Positions 37,398-46,180 of a stretch of DNA of 64,000 bases are shown here, piece by piece (the first letter of the stretch is position 1; the number at the start of each line of letters is the position of its first letter). This DNA comes from Vicinamibacterales bacterium (GTDB taxonomy: Bacteria > Acidobacteriota > Vicinamibacteria > Vicinamibacterales > Fen-181), in assembly GCA_036504215.1 (NCBI GenBank), contig DASXVO010000021.1, forward strand, positions 206,428 through 270,427, written 5' to 3'. Under the pieces are notes generated by a model. It did not search any database. It was not told the origin of the DNA and worked only from the letters and a program-made list of their open reading frames with translations. Made by a program: the position numbers and the translations under genes.

Positions 37398-38929
37398 ACC
37401 TCGGGCCTTCTCGCCTGCCGTCCGTCCCTGGAGAGCAGGGCGTCGGCCTCGGGTGGTCCCCAGGTGAACGCGGGATACTGGTGGAGCAGCGCCGAAGGTG
37501 ACGCCGCGACGACGTCCAGAATGGGGGCAACGACTCGCCAGCCGGCTTCCACCATGTCAGCCCGGTGGAACAGCGTCGCGTCGCCGTTCATGCAGTCGTA
37601 GAGCAGCGTCTCGTAGCCGGTGTCAGGCGCGCTGGCGAAGTAGTCCGCGTAGCTGAACGCCATGTTGACCTCGCCGAGGCGCATCTGCGGACCGGGCACC
37701 TTGGCCTGGAACGCGAGGGCGATCCCTTCGTCCGGCTGGATCCGGATGACCAGTTGATTGGGATCGAAGCACTCCACCGGAGTGTCGCGAAACAGCTGTA
37801 GCGGCGGCCGACGGAACTGCACCGCGATTTCGGAGACACGCGTCGGGAGCCGTTTCCCGGTGCGCAGGTAGAACGGCACGTCCGCCCATCGCCAGTTGTC
37901 GATGAGCAGCTTGAGCGCCACGTAGGTTTCTGTCGTCGAGCCGGGCGCGACGCTCCGTTCGCCCCGATACCCGGGAACGGACTTTCCGCCGGTCTCGCCA
38001 GCCACGTACTGGCCCCGCACGGCGGTCGTCATCACCTCGTCTGGCGAGGAGAGGTGGATGGCGTGCAGCACCTTGACGCGTTCGTCGCGCACGTCGTCCG
38101 CCATGAAGGAGACGGGGGGTTCCATCGCGGTCAGCGCCAGCAACTGGAACATGTGGTTCTGTACCATGTCCCGGAGCGCGCCCGCTCCGTCGTAGTATCC
38201 GCCGCGGTCCTCGACGCCGACGGTTTCGGCGACGGTGATCTGGACGTGGTCCACGTAGCGTCTGTTCCAGATCGGCTCGAAGATGCCGTTCGCGAACCGG
38301 AACGCCATCAGGTTCTGGACCGTTTCCTTTCCCAGGTAGTGGTCGATGCGGTAGATCTGGTGCTCGGCGAGGTCGGAGCGCAACTGCCGGTTGAGGTCAA
38401 TCGCGGAGGCCAGGTCATAGCCGAACGGCTTCTCGATGATCACGCGGCGCCACCGGTCGGGCTCTTCGTTCAGCAGGCCGACGGCGCCGAGGCGCAAGAC
38501 GATGTCGGCCATCGCGCTCGGCGGCGTGGCGAGATAGAACAGGTAGCCCGGTGGCGGCGCTCCCGGCCTGTCGAGCGACTCCAGCCTGTCCGACAGGGAC
38601 TCGTAGCTCGCGAGATCGTCGAGGGCCTCGCAGGCGTAGAACAGCCGGGGCCCGAACCGTTCCCATCGGACGGGATCCGGCGGAGCCGTCCCGAAGTCGC
38701 GGAGATCCTGGAGCACCTTCTCCCTGTACGCTTCGTCTGTCATCGGCTTGCGACCGACCGCCAGGACGTTGAATCGGTCGGGCAACACCTGCCGGCCGGC
38801 CAGGTTGTCGAGCGCCGGCAGCAGCTTCCGTTTGGCGAGATCGCCGGTGGCACCGAAGATCACGATCGTGCACGGGTTCGTGACGGGTGGCGCCGGCTCA
38901 CTGGAGGCTTTCCCGCAGTTGGCGTTCAC
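37394..38929 (-). CDS. zwf: Glucose-6-phosphate 1-dehydrogenase
   Basis: 511 residues, the normal length. It oxidises glucose 6-phosphate to 6-phosphogluconolactone, making NADPH in the oxidative pentose-phosphate pathway. Visible motifs are the nucleotide-binding GATGDLAKRKLLPAL, EKPFGYD, and the signature RIDHYLGKETVQN with catalytic His and Lys. Its start ATG lies in the last 4 bp of the 6-phosphogluconolactonase gene, so the two successive enzymes are translationally coupled. The 3' end overlaps the convergent methyltransferase gene by 4 bp. Confidence 0.96.
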   Translation of the reverse strand: MNANCGKASSEPAPPVTNPCTIVIFGATGDLAKRKLLPALDNLAGRQVLPDRFNVLAVGRKPMTDEAYREKVLQDLRDFGTAPPDPVRWERFGPRLFYACEALDDLASYESLSDRLESLDRPGAPPPGYLFYLATPPSAMADIVLRLGAVGLLNEEPDRWRRVIIEKPFGYDLASAIDLNRQLRSDLAEHQIYRIDHYLGKETVQNLMAFRFANGIFEPIWNRRYVDHVQITVAETVGVEDRGGYYDGAGALRDMVQNHMFQLLALTAMEPPVSFMADDVRDERVKVLHAIHLSSPDEVMTTAVRGQYVAGETGGKSVPGYRGERSVAPGSTTETYVALKLLIDNWRWADVPFYLRTGKRLPTRVSEIAVQFRRPPLQLFRDTPVECFDPNQLVIRIQPDEGIALAFQAKVPGPQMRLGEVNMAFSYADYFASAPDTGYETLLYDCMNGDATLFHRADMVEAGWRVVAPILDVVAASPSALLHQYPAFTWGPPEADALLSRDGRQARRPEV

Positions 38930-39717
38930 AGGCTTTTCTCCCTGGTTGGTTCTGTTGCGATCTGCGCGGGCGAGCGCGTCAGCGCTGACGCCGCCGCGCG
39001 GTCGGCCAGCCAGCTGATCCGACCGGTCGACTCCCGCAGACCCTGAATCGGGAAGCGTTCCGGTTGATGCGGACCTTCGAGCACGTCACGCAGCGTGGCG
39101 GCCTTCTCCGAACCCGCGATCAGCACGAGGGTGGTCGCCGCGCCGGTCAGCACCGGCAGCGACAGCGTGATCCGATAAGCGGCGAGTGTGCCCACCCACG
39201 GCGCAATGACCAGCCGCGTCCGCTCCGCCAGGGCGGGCGAGCCCGGAAAGAGCGACGCCGTGTGTCCATCGGACCCCATGCCCAGGAGCATCAGATCGAA
39301 CGACGGGCGCTCGCCCTCGCCGAGATCGAACACCTCGCGAAGCGTCCGCTCGTACGCCCACGCAGCGGAGTCCGCATCCGCGTACTCGGCGGCGATCCGA
39401 TGGATCTGCGCCGCGGGTATCGGAACGTGGCAGAGCAACGCCTCGGAGACCATCCGATAGTTGCTGTCAGGATGCGTCGGTGGAACGTGGCGCTCGTCGC
39501 CCCAGCACACGTGGACGCCCTGCCAGGGAACGGCATCTCGAAGCGTGGCCTCCTCCGCGAGCAGCCGGTAGAGGCGCTTCGGGGTCGAGCCGCCCGACAG
39601 CGCGATGACGAAGCGGCCGCGGCGCTCAACCGCCTCCTTCGCAAGACGCACCACCGCATCGGCCGCGGTTCGGGCGACATCCTCAGGGTTGTCGACGACG
39701 GTCAGCCCAGGTCGCAT
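38926..39717 (-). CDS. pgl: 6-phosphogluconolactonase (DevB/Pgl type)
   Basis: About 263 residues. It hydrolyses the lactone made by Zwf. Motifs are LSGGSTPKRLY (phosphate-binding loop), VCWGDERHVPP and GMGSDGHTASLFPGSP with the catalytic His. The start at 39717 (MRPGLTVVD) is the best match to family length; 39729 (MLGV) is equally open, and the frame continues to 39792, but that would crowd the divergent ugd promoter. It overlaps zwf by 4 bp. Gene order pgl-zwf is a common pairing and points to one mRNA. Confidence 0.94.
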   Translation of the reverse strand: MRPGLTVVDNPEDVARTAADAVVRLAKEAVERRGRFVIALSGGSTPKRLYRLLAEEATLRDAVPWQGVHVCWGDERHVPPTHPDSNYRMVSEALLCHVPIPAAQIHRIAAEYADADSAAWAYERTLREVFDLGEGERPSFDLMLLGMGSDGHTASLFPGSPALAERTRLVIAPWVGTLAAYRITLSLPVLTGAATTLVLIAGSEKAATLRDVLEGPHQPERFPIQGLRESTGRISWLADRAAASALTRSPAQIATEPTREKSL

Positions 39718-39829
39718 GACACCCAGCATACGTCCGTTGGCGTCCTCACGGGTGCGTGAACAGACGTCCCACACACGGTCCTGCGGTATCATCTACGGTC
39801 CAGTCTGATCGGAGTGAGGGCGTGCAACC

Positions 39830-41206
39830 ATGAACACTCGTGTGAACGTTCTCTGTATCGGCGCGGGCTACGTCGGGGGACCGACGATGGCGGTGATTGC
39901 CGACCGATGTCCGCACGCCACGGTCAATGTCGTTGACATCAACCAGGCCCGCATCGCAGCCTGGCAGAGCGACGATCTTCCCATCTTCGAACCCGGCCTT
40001 CTCGAGGTGGTGAAGCGGGCTCGCGGCCGGAACCTCCACTTCTCGACCGACATCGAGGCGGGCATCGCCGCTGCCGACATCATCTTCGTCTCCGTGAACA
40101 CGCCGACAAAGACCTTCGGTGAGGGAGCGGGACGGGCCGCGGACCTGCAGTACTGGGAGAAGACGGCCCGGCAGATCCTCGCGTGCGCCACGGGCAACAA
40201 GATCGTCGTCGAGAAATCGACGCTGCCGGTGAGGACTGCCGAGGCGATGGATCGGATCCTCAACAGCAACACCCGCGGCCTGCGGTTCGAGGTCGTGTCG
40301 AACCCGGAGTTTCTCGCGGAGGGCACGGCCATCTCTGATCTCGAGAAGCCGGACCGGGTCCTCATCGGATCGCACGACACGCCAGACGGGATTCGCGCGA
40401 GGCTTGCGGTGGCCGAGCTGTACGCGACGTGGGTCCCGCGCGAACGGATCATCGAGTCGAGCCTCTGGAGCGCCGAGCTGACGAAACTGGTGGCCAACGC
40501 CTTTTTAGCTCAGAGGATTTCGTCGATCAATTCAATCTCTGCGCTCTGCGAGGTGACTGAGGCGGACGTGGACGAGGTGGCGTACGCGGTTGGCGCCGAC
40601 TCGCGCATCGGGCCCCGCTTTCTCAGGGCGAGCGTGGGCTTCGGCGGGTCCTGCTTCAAGAAGGACATCCTCAACCTCGTGTACATCGCGCAGAGCCACG
40701 GGCTGGATGAGGTGGCTCGGTACTGGGAAGCCGTCGTGCAGATGAACGAGTGGCAGGAGGCCCGCTTCGTCCGCCGGATGCTCGTCAGCATGTTCAACAC
40801 CGTGGCCGGCAAGCGGATCGCGCTCTTCGGCTTCGCGTTCAAGGCGGAGACCGGAGATACGCGCGAATCGCCCGCCCTGGCCGTCACGCGGCAACTCGCG
40901 GAGGAGCGCGCGTACCTGGTGATCACCGATCCCAAGGCGCTCGACAATGCACGCGTGGATACGGCGGGCCTGGCGTGTGCGATCGAGTTCGAGCCGGACC
41001 CCTACCTGGCGGCCCGCGGTGCGCACGCGATCGCGGTGCTGACCGAATGGACGCTGTACCGGACGCTCGACTGGGAGCGGCTGCTCGCGTCGATGGAGCG
41101 CCCGGCGTTCGTGTTCGACGGCCGCAACATCCTCGATCACCAGCGCCTGTTCGATCTCGGGTTCAATGTCTTCGCCATTGGCAAGCGCCCGCTTCGACAC
41201 GTGTGA
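39830..41206 (+). CDS. ugd: UDP-glucose 6-dehydrogenase, animal-like type
   Basis: 458 residues. It oxidises UDP-glucose to UDP-glucuronate with two NAD+, feeding polysaccharide and nucleotide-sugar synthesis. N-terminal NAD fold: VLCIGAGYVGGPTMAVIA. Motifs shared with animal enzymes include SVNTPTKT, VVEKSTLPVR, SNPEFLAEGTAI, NAFLAQRISSINSISALCE and the catalytic-Cys segment ASVGFGGSCFKKDILNLVY; GFAFKAETGDTRES and PAFVFDGRNILD mark the C-terminal domain. The short bacterial Ugd type lacks several of these. Within the NAFLAQR motif the codons turn suddenly AT-rich, including a rare TTA (40499-40545). The gene is divergent from pgl. Confidence 0.95.
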   Translation: MNTRVNVLCIGAGYVGGPTMAVIADRCPHATVNVVDINQARIAAWQSDDLPIFEPGLLEVVKRARGRNLHFSTDIEAGIAAADIIFVSVNTPTKTFGEGAGRAADLQYWEKTARQILACATGNKIVVEKSTLPVRTAEAMDRILNSNTRGLRFEVVSNPEFLAEGTAISDLEKPDRVLIGSHDTPDGIRARLAVAELYATWVPRERIIESSLWSAELTKLVANAFLAQRISSINSISALCEVTEADVDEVAYAVGADSRIGPRFLRASVGFGGSCFKKDILNLVYIAQSHGLDEVARYWEAVVQMNEWQEARFVRRMLVSMFNTVAGKRIALFGFAFKAETGDTRESPALAVTRQLAEERAYLVITDPKALDNARVDTAGLACAIEFEPDPYLAARGAHAIAVLTEWTLYRTLDWERLLASMERPAFVFDGRNILDHQRLFDLGFNVFAIGKRPLRHV

Positions 41207-41414
41207 GCCGTGCGGGCCGACGCGGGGGTGGAGCCTGGCCGTCGATGGGCGCGCCCTGGCAGATGAGCGTCCGGATGTCGCGACAGACCGTCCGCACCGA
41301 CACCAACACCGACACCAACCGCCGCGCCAACGAACGAGGGTCGGTGTTTCCCGGCGCCGCGACCGGTTCGACGGTTCGAGTGTGCAGCCGGTGGAGCGAC
41401 CGTGGACGAGAAGT

Positions 41415-41444
41415 GCCTCTGAGGCGCGGAAGCGCCCCAGAGGC
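41415..41444. terminator. Strong hairpin between convergent ugd and receptor genes
   Basis: GCCTCTG at 41415-41421 and GGCGC at 41423-41427 pair with GCGCC at 41432-41436 and CAGAGGC at 41438-41444. The stem has 12 pairs with a single A/C mismatch and is closed by a GGAA (GNRA-type) tetraloop. It stands 30 bp beyond the stop of the receptor gene and 208 bp beyond ugd, suitable as a shared bidirectional stop or 3'-end stabiliser. No T-tract follows on either strand. The rest of 41207-41473 shows no gene. Confidence 0.6.
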
Positions 41445-41473
41445 CCGCTGGCAGGTGGATCGACGAGCGAACG

Positions 41474-44374
41474 CTAGAACGTCATGCGGACGCCGACCCG
41501 CATGATGCGCGGCTGGAGGATCTCCATGACCGCGGTATACCCGGTCGCGCCGGTGGCTCCCCTGTCGTACTGGCGGCCGAGGGGCGTTGCCGAATTGAAC
41601 AGGTTGAAGATGTCGAGGTCCGCGTTCATCGACACCGGCCCGAACCTGAACGTCTTGCCGATACGCACATCGAGCGTGGACATCGCCGGCAGCCGATCCT
41701 GCACGAAGTCCGACACCAGCAACACGCGCTTCCGGTCGGTGAACGCGTCGCCCGTGCTGATCTCCTGGTACCACGGCATCGGGTAGCCCTGTCGCACCAG
41801 GAAGCTCGCGCCGAGGTCGATGCCGTATGGCGCCTGGTAGGCACCGTTCGCGATGAACTGGTACTTCGGCTGGACCATGTAGATGCCGCTCTTGCCCGAA
41901 CCGCCCGCGGCCGACACGACGGCGCCGCCGTCAATCAGCGGTCCGATGGTACCGGCCTGGGTCTGGTTCCAGCTTCCGGCGATGTGGGTGGGATCGATGA
42001 TCGACTTCGACGGATCGGTGAAGTACTCGCGCCAGTCGTTGGTCGAGAAGCCGAAGCGAGCCATCCAGCGTTTGGACATTCGCTTGGTGGCGCTGACCTC
42101 GAAACCCATGTATCGCTGGTGGTATCCCTGGCGCGTCTGATACTCGGTGCCCCCGGCGGGATTCCGCTCGACGGCAGCGTCGGAGACGACGTAGTACGGC
42201 GCGCTGTACGAGCCACCGGTCGTCCCGTCGAACCCGGTCGGCAGCGTCCCGGTGAGCGTCCCGCCCAGCACGAAGTCCTTGCTCGTCGTCCCGATGAGTG
42301 GACGCCAGTTGAAGTCGTAGGAGTACCGATAGGTGAACGAGGCGCTGACGCCGAAGTTCGGCATCAGTTCGTGGTCCACGCCGACGATGAGCTCGTGGGT
42401 CTTCGGCGCGGAGTAGCTCCCGACCTGGTTGATCGCGGTCAGGGTCTTGGGATTCGCCGGATCGAACCCGCTGTAGCTGATGATGCGCGACCGGTCGAGC
42501 TCGCCCGGATCGGCCACGCGGTTGCCGTTTGTGTCCACGGCATTGAAGACAGCATACCGGTACTGCGCCAGCGACATGAACGTCGCCGCCGAGCTGCCGA
42601 GCTGTGACGTGAACATCGCGTACGTCCCGCGCAACTGGGTCTTTCGCGCCTCGTCCAGCGAGTACGTGACGCCGATGCGGGGCTGGATCGCGCTCTGCTT
42701 CAGCACGTCGTCCATGCCTGGCGCGACGATCTCCGGGAACAGGTTCTCGAACCCCGCGAGCGCCGGCTCGACCGACGGCAGGATCGATGCGGATTGCCGA
42801 TCGTAGCGCACGCCGGCGTTGATGGTGGCCCGCTTCAGCGTAATCGTGTCGCCAACGTAGAAGTTCATGTACTTCGAGCTGCCGTCGGCAACGTAGTCGG
42901 CGGTGACCTGCGCGCGGATGTTCGGATAGGTCCGCCACCGGCTGATGATTCGGCTGCCCGGCCACTGCGACACCGAGTGCACCTCGGTCTTCCGCCAGGT
43001 GAATCCGAACTTCAGTTCGTGGTTCCCCTTGAAATAGTTGCCATCCACCACCACCGAGTCCTGCGGTCGCTTGGTGGAGTAGTAGTAGTACGACCCGTGC
43101 CACACCCGGGCATCGTCCCGGTACGCATTCGCGTTCAGTCCACCTTCAGGCGTGAAGGTGAAGGGGCTGTCGACGTATGCGAAGCGGCCAATCAGGAACA
43201 GGTTGCTGCCGACCACGTAGTTCAGTTCGCCCTTGTAGAACTTGCTGGGGCCGTCCTGGTCGAACGTCGTTTCCTGCGTCCGGGTCGTGCTGGCGTCACG
43301 GCCGAACTTCTGCTTGTTGGCCGAGTAGTAGGTGAACGAACCTCGGAGCGCCCTGGACATCTGCCCCTGGGTCTTCAGAGAGGTGTTCTTGAGCAGCGTC
43401 CGGTCGTGCACACCCGCCAGCTTGAGGACTCGGATGTCCTGCTTCCCGTAGGCCGCCCAGAACCACCAACGGTCCTTCAGGACGGGTCCACCGAGGTCGC
43501 CGCCCCAGTCCGTCAACTGCTCGGTCCGGTCGCCCTTGCCCGTCCTCCCGGCCAGGTACTGCAGGTCCGACGGAAGGTTCGTGCTCTGCATCCCCTCGTT
43601 CTCGAACAGGCCTCGCCCGCCTCCGTGGAAGGCGTTGGTGCCGGACTTCAGCATCATGTTCATCTGGATGCCGCCGGTCGCGCTCTTCGGATCGGAGCCG
43701 CCCGTCACGACGCTCATCTCCTGGAACATGTCGAAGTCATAGTAGAAGGGCGACGACAACGACGACATGTCCGTGATCGGCATGCCGTCCACGTTCCAGG
43801 TGGTGTCGTTGCTGCCGGAGCCCTTGCCCATGAAGCCGGCCTGCTGGCCCGACTCCGACCCGCCGACGTTGACGCGGTCCATCACGATGCCCGGCGCGGA
43901 CTGCATGACCACCCAGGGATCGCGCGCGGTCGGCACCTTCTGGAGTTCATCGAGTGACACCGTGACAGCCGTCGTCTGCTTCTTGTTGTCGAGAACTGGC
44001 ACCTCGCCGGTGACCGTCACGTTCTCGGTGGTTCCCGTCAACCCGAGCTTGATCGCCAGCGGGACGGAGACGCCAGCCGACACAGGGATGTTCCTGTTCT
44101 GCCAGTCCTTGAACCCGGCGAGTGTCGCCTTCATCCCGTAGGTGCCGACAGTCAAGTTGAGGAAGTGGGCCTCGCCACGAGCGTCGGTCGTAGCCGTCTG
44201 GTTGATGGGGCCTGTGAGTTCGACGAGGACTCCCGGCACGCGGCCACCGGTCGAATCCTCGATGGCCACGTCGATGCGACCGGTTGACGTCTGCGCCGAC
44301 GCCCCCGCCGCGATGCCGACGATGGCGGCCATCGCGGTAGCGAGCGCCAGTGGGCGGACAAGAGAAAGAAACAT
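41474..44374 (-). CDS. TonB-dependent receptor with carboxypeptidase-regulatory N-domain
   Basis: About 966 residues from ATG 44374, which has GGAGGG closely upstream and a signal peptide (ALATAMAAIVGIAAGASA). An N-terminal beta-sandwich (about 28-115; SGRIDVAIEDSTGGRVPG-type start, HFLNLTVGTYGMKATLAGFKD) precedes a TonB plug (VTVTGEVPVLD, MQSAPGIVMDRVNVGG, NVDGMPITDM) and a long barrel ending RIMRVGVRMTF. This is the Acidobacteriota version of SusC-like or oligomer receptors; the cargo cannot be read from sequence. No SusD-like partner lies nearby. The upstream 213 bp (44375-44587) hold no gene I can support. Confidence 0.9.
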   Translation of the reverse strand: MFLSLVRPLALATAMAAIVGIAAGASAQTSTGRIDVAIEDSTGGRVPGVLVELTGPINQTATTDARGEAHFLNLTVGTYGMKATLAGFKDWQNRNIPVSAGVSVPLAIKLGLTGTTENVTVTGEVPVLDNKKQTTAVTVSLDELQKVPTARDPWVVMQSAPGIVMDRVNVGGSESGQQAGFMGKGSGSNDTTWNVDGMPITDMSSLSSPFYYDFDMFQEMSVVTGGSDPKSATGGIQMNMMLKSGTNAFHGGGRGLFENEGMQSTNLPSDLQYLAGRTGKGDRTEQLTDWGGDLGGPVLKDRWWFWAAYGKQDIRVLKLAGVHDRTLLKNTSLKTQGQMSRALRGSFTYYSANKQKFGRDASTTRTQETTFDQDGPSKFYKGELNYVVGSNLFLIGRFAYVDSPFTFTPEGGLNANAYRDDARVWHGSYYYYSTKRPQDSVVVDGNYFKGNHELKFGFTWRKTEVHSVSQWPGSRIISRWRTYPNIRAQVTADYVADGSSKYMNFYVGDTITLKRATINAGVRYDRQSASILPSVEPALAGFENLFPEIVAPGMDDVLKQSAIQPRIGVTYSLDEARKTQLRGTYAMFTSQLGSSAATFMSLAQYRYAVFNAVDTNGNRVADPGELDRSRIISYSGFDPANPKTLTAINQVGSYSAPKTHELIVGVDHELMPNFGVSASFTYRYSYDFNWRPLIGTTSKDFVLGGTLTGTLPTGFDGTTGGSYSAPYYVVSDAAVERNPAGGTEYQTRQGYHQRYMGFEVSATKRMSKRWMARFGFSTNDWREYFTDPSKSIIDPTHIAGSWNQTQAGTIGPLIDGGAVVSAAGGSGKSGIYMVQPKYQFIANGAYQAPYGIDLGASFLVRQGYPMPWYQEISTGDAFTDRKRVLLVSDFVQDRLPAMSTLDVRIGKTFRFGPVSMNADLDIFNLFNSATPLGRQYDRGATGATGYTAVMEILQPRIMRVGVRMTF

Positions 44375-44587
44375 ACCTGATCCCTCCAGCAGAGCGTGTG
44401 AACCATCCGCGAACGCGCGGTGGAATCGTCCGATCGATCTTAGGAATCCAGCGGTGGAAGGTCTTTCCGGAAGCGATCGGTTTTCGCTCGATAGATCAGT
44501 GAGGCGACAGGGAGGATGGGAATTCAGGCGATCCATGATTCTGGATGGCGTCGATCTCCATCTATTCGGATCCGATCCAGCAGACGA

Positions 44588-46021
44588 TCAGTGCAGAGAC
44601 TCCAAGGCCGCCGCCGCCGCCACTTCGGGCCCGTGCCCCTGGACGACGGATACACCGGGGGGCAGCGCTCGCAGTAGATTCCGAACCAGCTCCGACGGCG
44701 CACGCGGAGAACCATCGCCACCTGGCGCCCAGACGTCTCCCACGAAGAGCACGCCCGACATCGCGAAGTAGACGAGCAGGTCCGAGCTGCTGTGGAGGCC
44801 AAAGCAGGGAAACAGCCAGATCTGCTCTCCGTCGAACGGCAGCAGGTAGCCCCACAGGCGGCCTTTCCCCCGCCGGGCATCTCCCGGGAATTCCCGGCGT
44901 TGGACGATGCCCGCCGACGCGAGATAGGGAAGGCGGGGCCCGCGAACGATGATGGTGTCGGCGGCCGCCAGGACGTTCGCCTCGGTGTGGCCGGGATGAT
45001 CATGGGTATTGATCACGACGCGCGGCTGCCCATATCCGCGCTCCCGAAGCCACGCGGCGAGCGGATGAAGCGTGCGCAGCCACCCGGGGTCCACCAGCAG
45101 CGGGTCTCCTGCGCTGACGCAGACGCCGATGCTCGTACGGTTCGAGTACGGAAACACGACACGATGAACGAAGGGGGGAAAGGTGCTCACCGACGGCGGC
45201 TGCACCTCGGTCGTCGGCGCGCGACGCGCCGCAAGGCGTCGCGCCACGTCGGCGTGGCCATAGGCGACCGCAAGGTCCAGCGGTGAATCGCCGTTTGCGT
45301 CGAGCGCGTCGAGCCTCGCCCCCGCCTGGATGAGCTCTTCGGCGACGTCTGGGGCCCCGTATTGTGCGGCTTCGTGAAGGGCGTTTCTCGAGCGACGGTT
45401 CAGACGGTTCGGATTGGCTCCCGCCGCGAGCACAACCGCCGCAACCGATACCTCGCCGAGGCGCGCCGCATAGTGCAATGCCGTTCCGGCCGGACCGATG
45501 ATCGCGTCGGGATCCGCTCCTTCGTCGAGCAGCCGGCGCGTGGTTTCCGGAAAACGACAGACCACGGCATCGAGCAGCGCGAGGCGCGCACCCTTCCGCC
45601 GAAGCAGGCGCACGACTTCCGTTCGACCGCGGAGCGCCGCGATTTGAAGCGGAGTCCGATGGCGACGATCGGTGGCGAGGAGGTTCGCGCCGTGGCGCAA
45701 CATCGTCGCGACCACAGCAAGATCGCCATGGCGTGCGGCCAGGTGCAGGGGAGAGTCGCCCTCATCGTCCTGCACGTTCACGCCGGCGCCGCGCTGAAGC
45801 AGGAACTGCAGGAGTCGGCGGTTCCCGGTCGCGAGCGCGACATGAACCAGCGTCCGACCGAAGGGGTCTCGCAGGTTGAGGGAGTCGGGCCGGTCCTCGA
45901 CCAGGCGCACGACCCGCTCGGCATCTCCTCGAAGTGCGGCGGCAAACACCTGCGGCACAGTCCGTTGGCGGTGAAACCACCCGGGTGCCGGGACAGCCTG
46001 TTCGTGCGCGCCATCAAGCAT
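44588..46021 (-). CDS. Ankyrin-repeat protein fused to a metallo-beta-lactamase-fold domain
   Basis: About 477 residues from ATG 46021 (AAGGAGAGG 5 bp upstream); no signal peptide, so cytoplasmic. Residues about 35-290 form seven or so ankyrin repeats (FGRTLVHVALATGNRRLLQF, GDSPLHLAARHGDLAVV, HRTPLQIAALRGRTEVVRLL, GTALHYAARLGEVSVA, SRNALHEAAQYGAPDVAEEL, GDSPLDLAVAYGHADVARRL). Residues about 305-470 are a metallo-beta-lactamase fold: LLVDPGW, the metal motif HDHPGH (about 339-344), a later His in GLHSSSD, Asp in VLFVGDVW, and His in QGHGPE. The usual H-x-H-x-D-H has Gly in place of the Asp, so the second metal site may be changed. I know no named family with this order. Substrate unknown. Confidence 0.85.
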   Translation of the reverse strand: MLDGAHEQAVPAPGWFHRQRTVPQVFAAALRGDAERVVRLVEDRPDSLNLRDPFGRTLVHVALATGNRRLLQFLLQRGAGVNVQDDEGDSPLHLAARHGDLAVVATMLRHGANLLATDRRHRTPLQIAALRGRTEVVRLLRRKGARLALLDAVVCRFPETTRRLLDEGADPDAIIGPAGTALHYAARLGEVSVAAVVLAAGANPNRLNRRSRNALHEAAQYGAPDVAEELIQAGARLDALDANGDSPLDLAVAYGHADVARRLAARRAPTTEVQPPSVSTFPPFVHRVVFPYSNRTSIGVCVSAGDPLLVDPGWLRTLHPLAAWLRERGYGQPRVVINTHDHPGHTEANVLAAADTIIVRGPRLPYLASAGIVQRREFPGDARRGKGRLWGYLLPFDGEQIWLFPCFGLHSSSDLLVYFAMSGVLFVGDVWAPGGDGSPRAPSELVRNLLRALPPGVSVVQGHGPEVAAAAALESLH

Positions 46022-46180
46022 AAGATCCTCTCCTTGCGGATTAGACGAAACCCGGGCGAGGAAGACCTTACGTTCTGGTTCGATTTGCGCGATAAGTGCA
46101 CCGGGTGTGGGCACTCGTGCGTCCGGAGGAAATTCGAAGGTTACGCGAAGAGCGGGCGCCCGCGTCGCGCCGAGGGGTCC

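Noticed and set aside
40499-40575. A tRNA gene suggested by TAGCTCAGAGG.
   Set aside because: No D-stem partner, anticodon arm, T-loop TTC motif or acceptor pairing follows; the DNA encodes a conserved part of Ugd. Kept only as an oddity.
41295-41318. A 12-bp direct repeat (CACCGACACCAA twice).
   Set aside because: Only two copies in a simple-sequence context; no evidence of function or of a CRISPR-like array.
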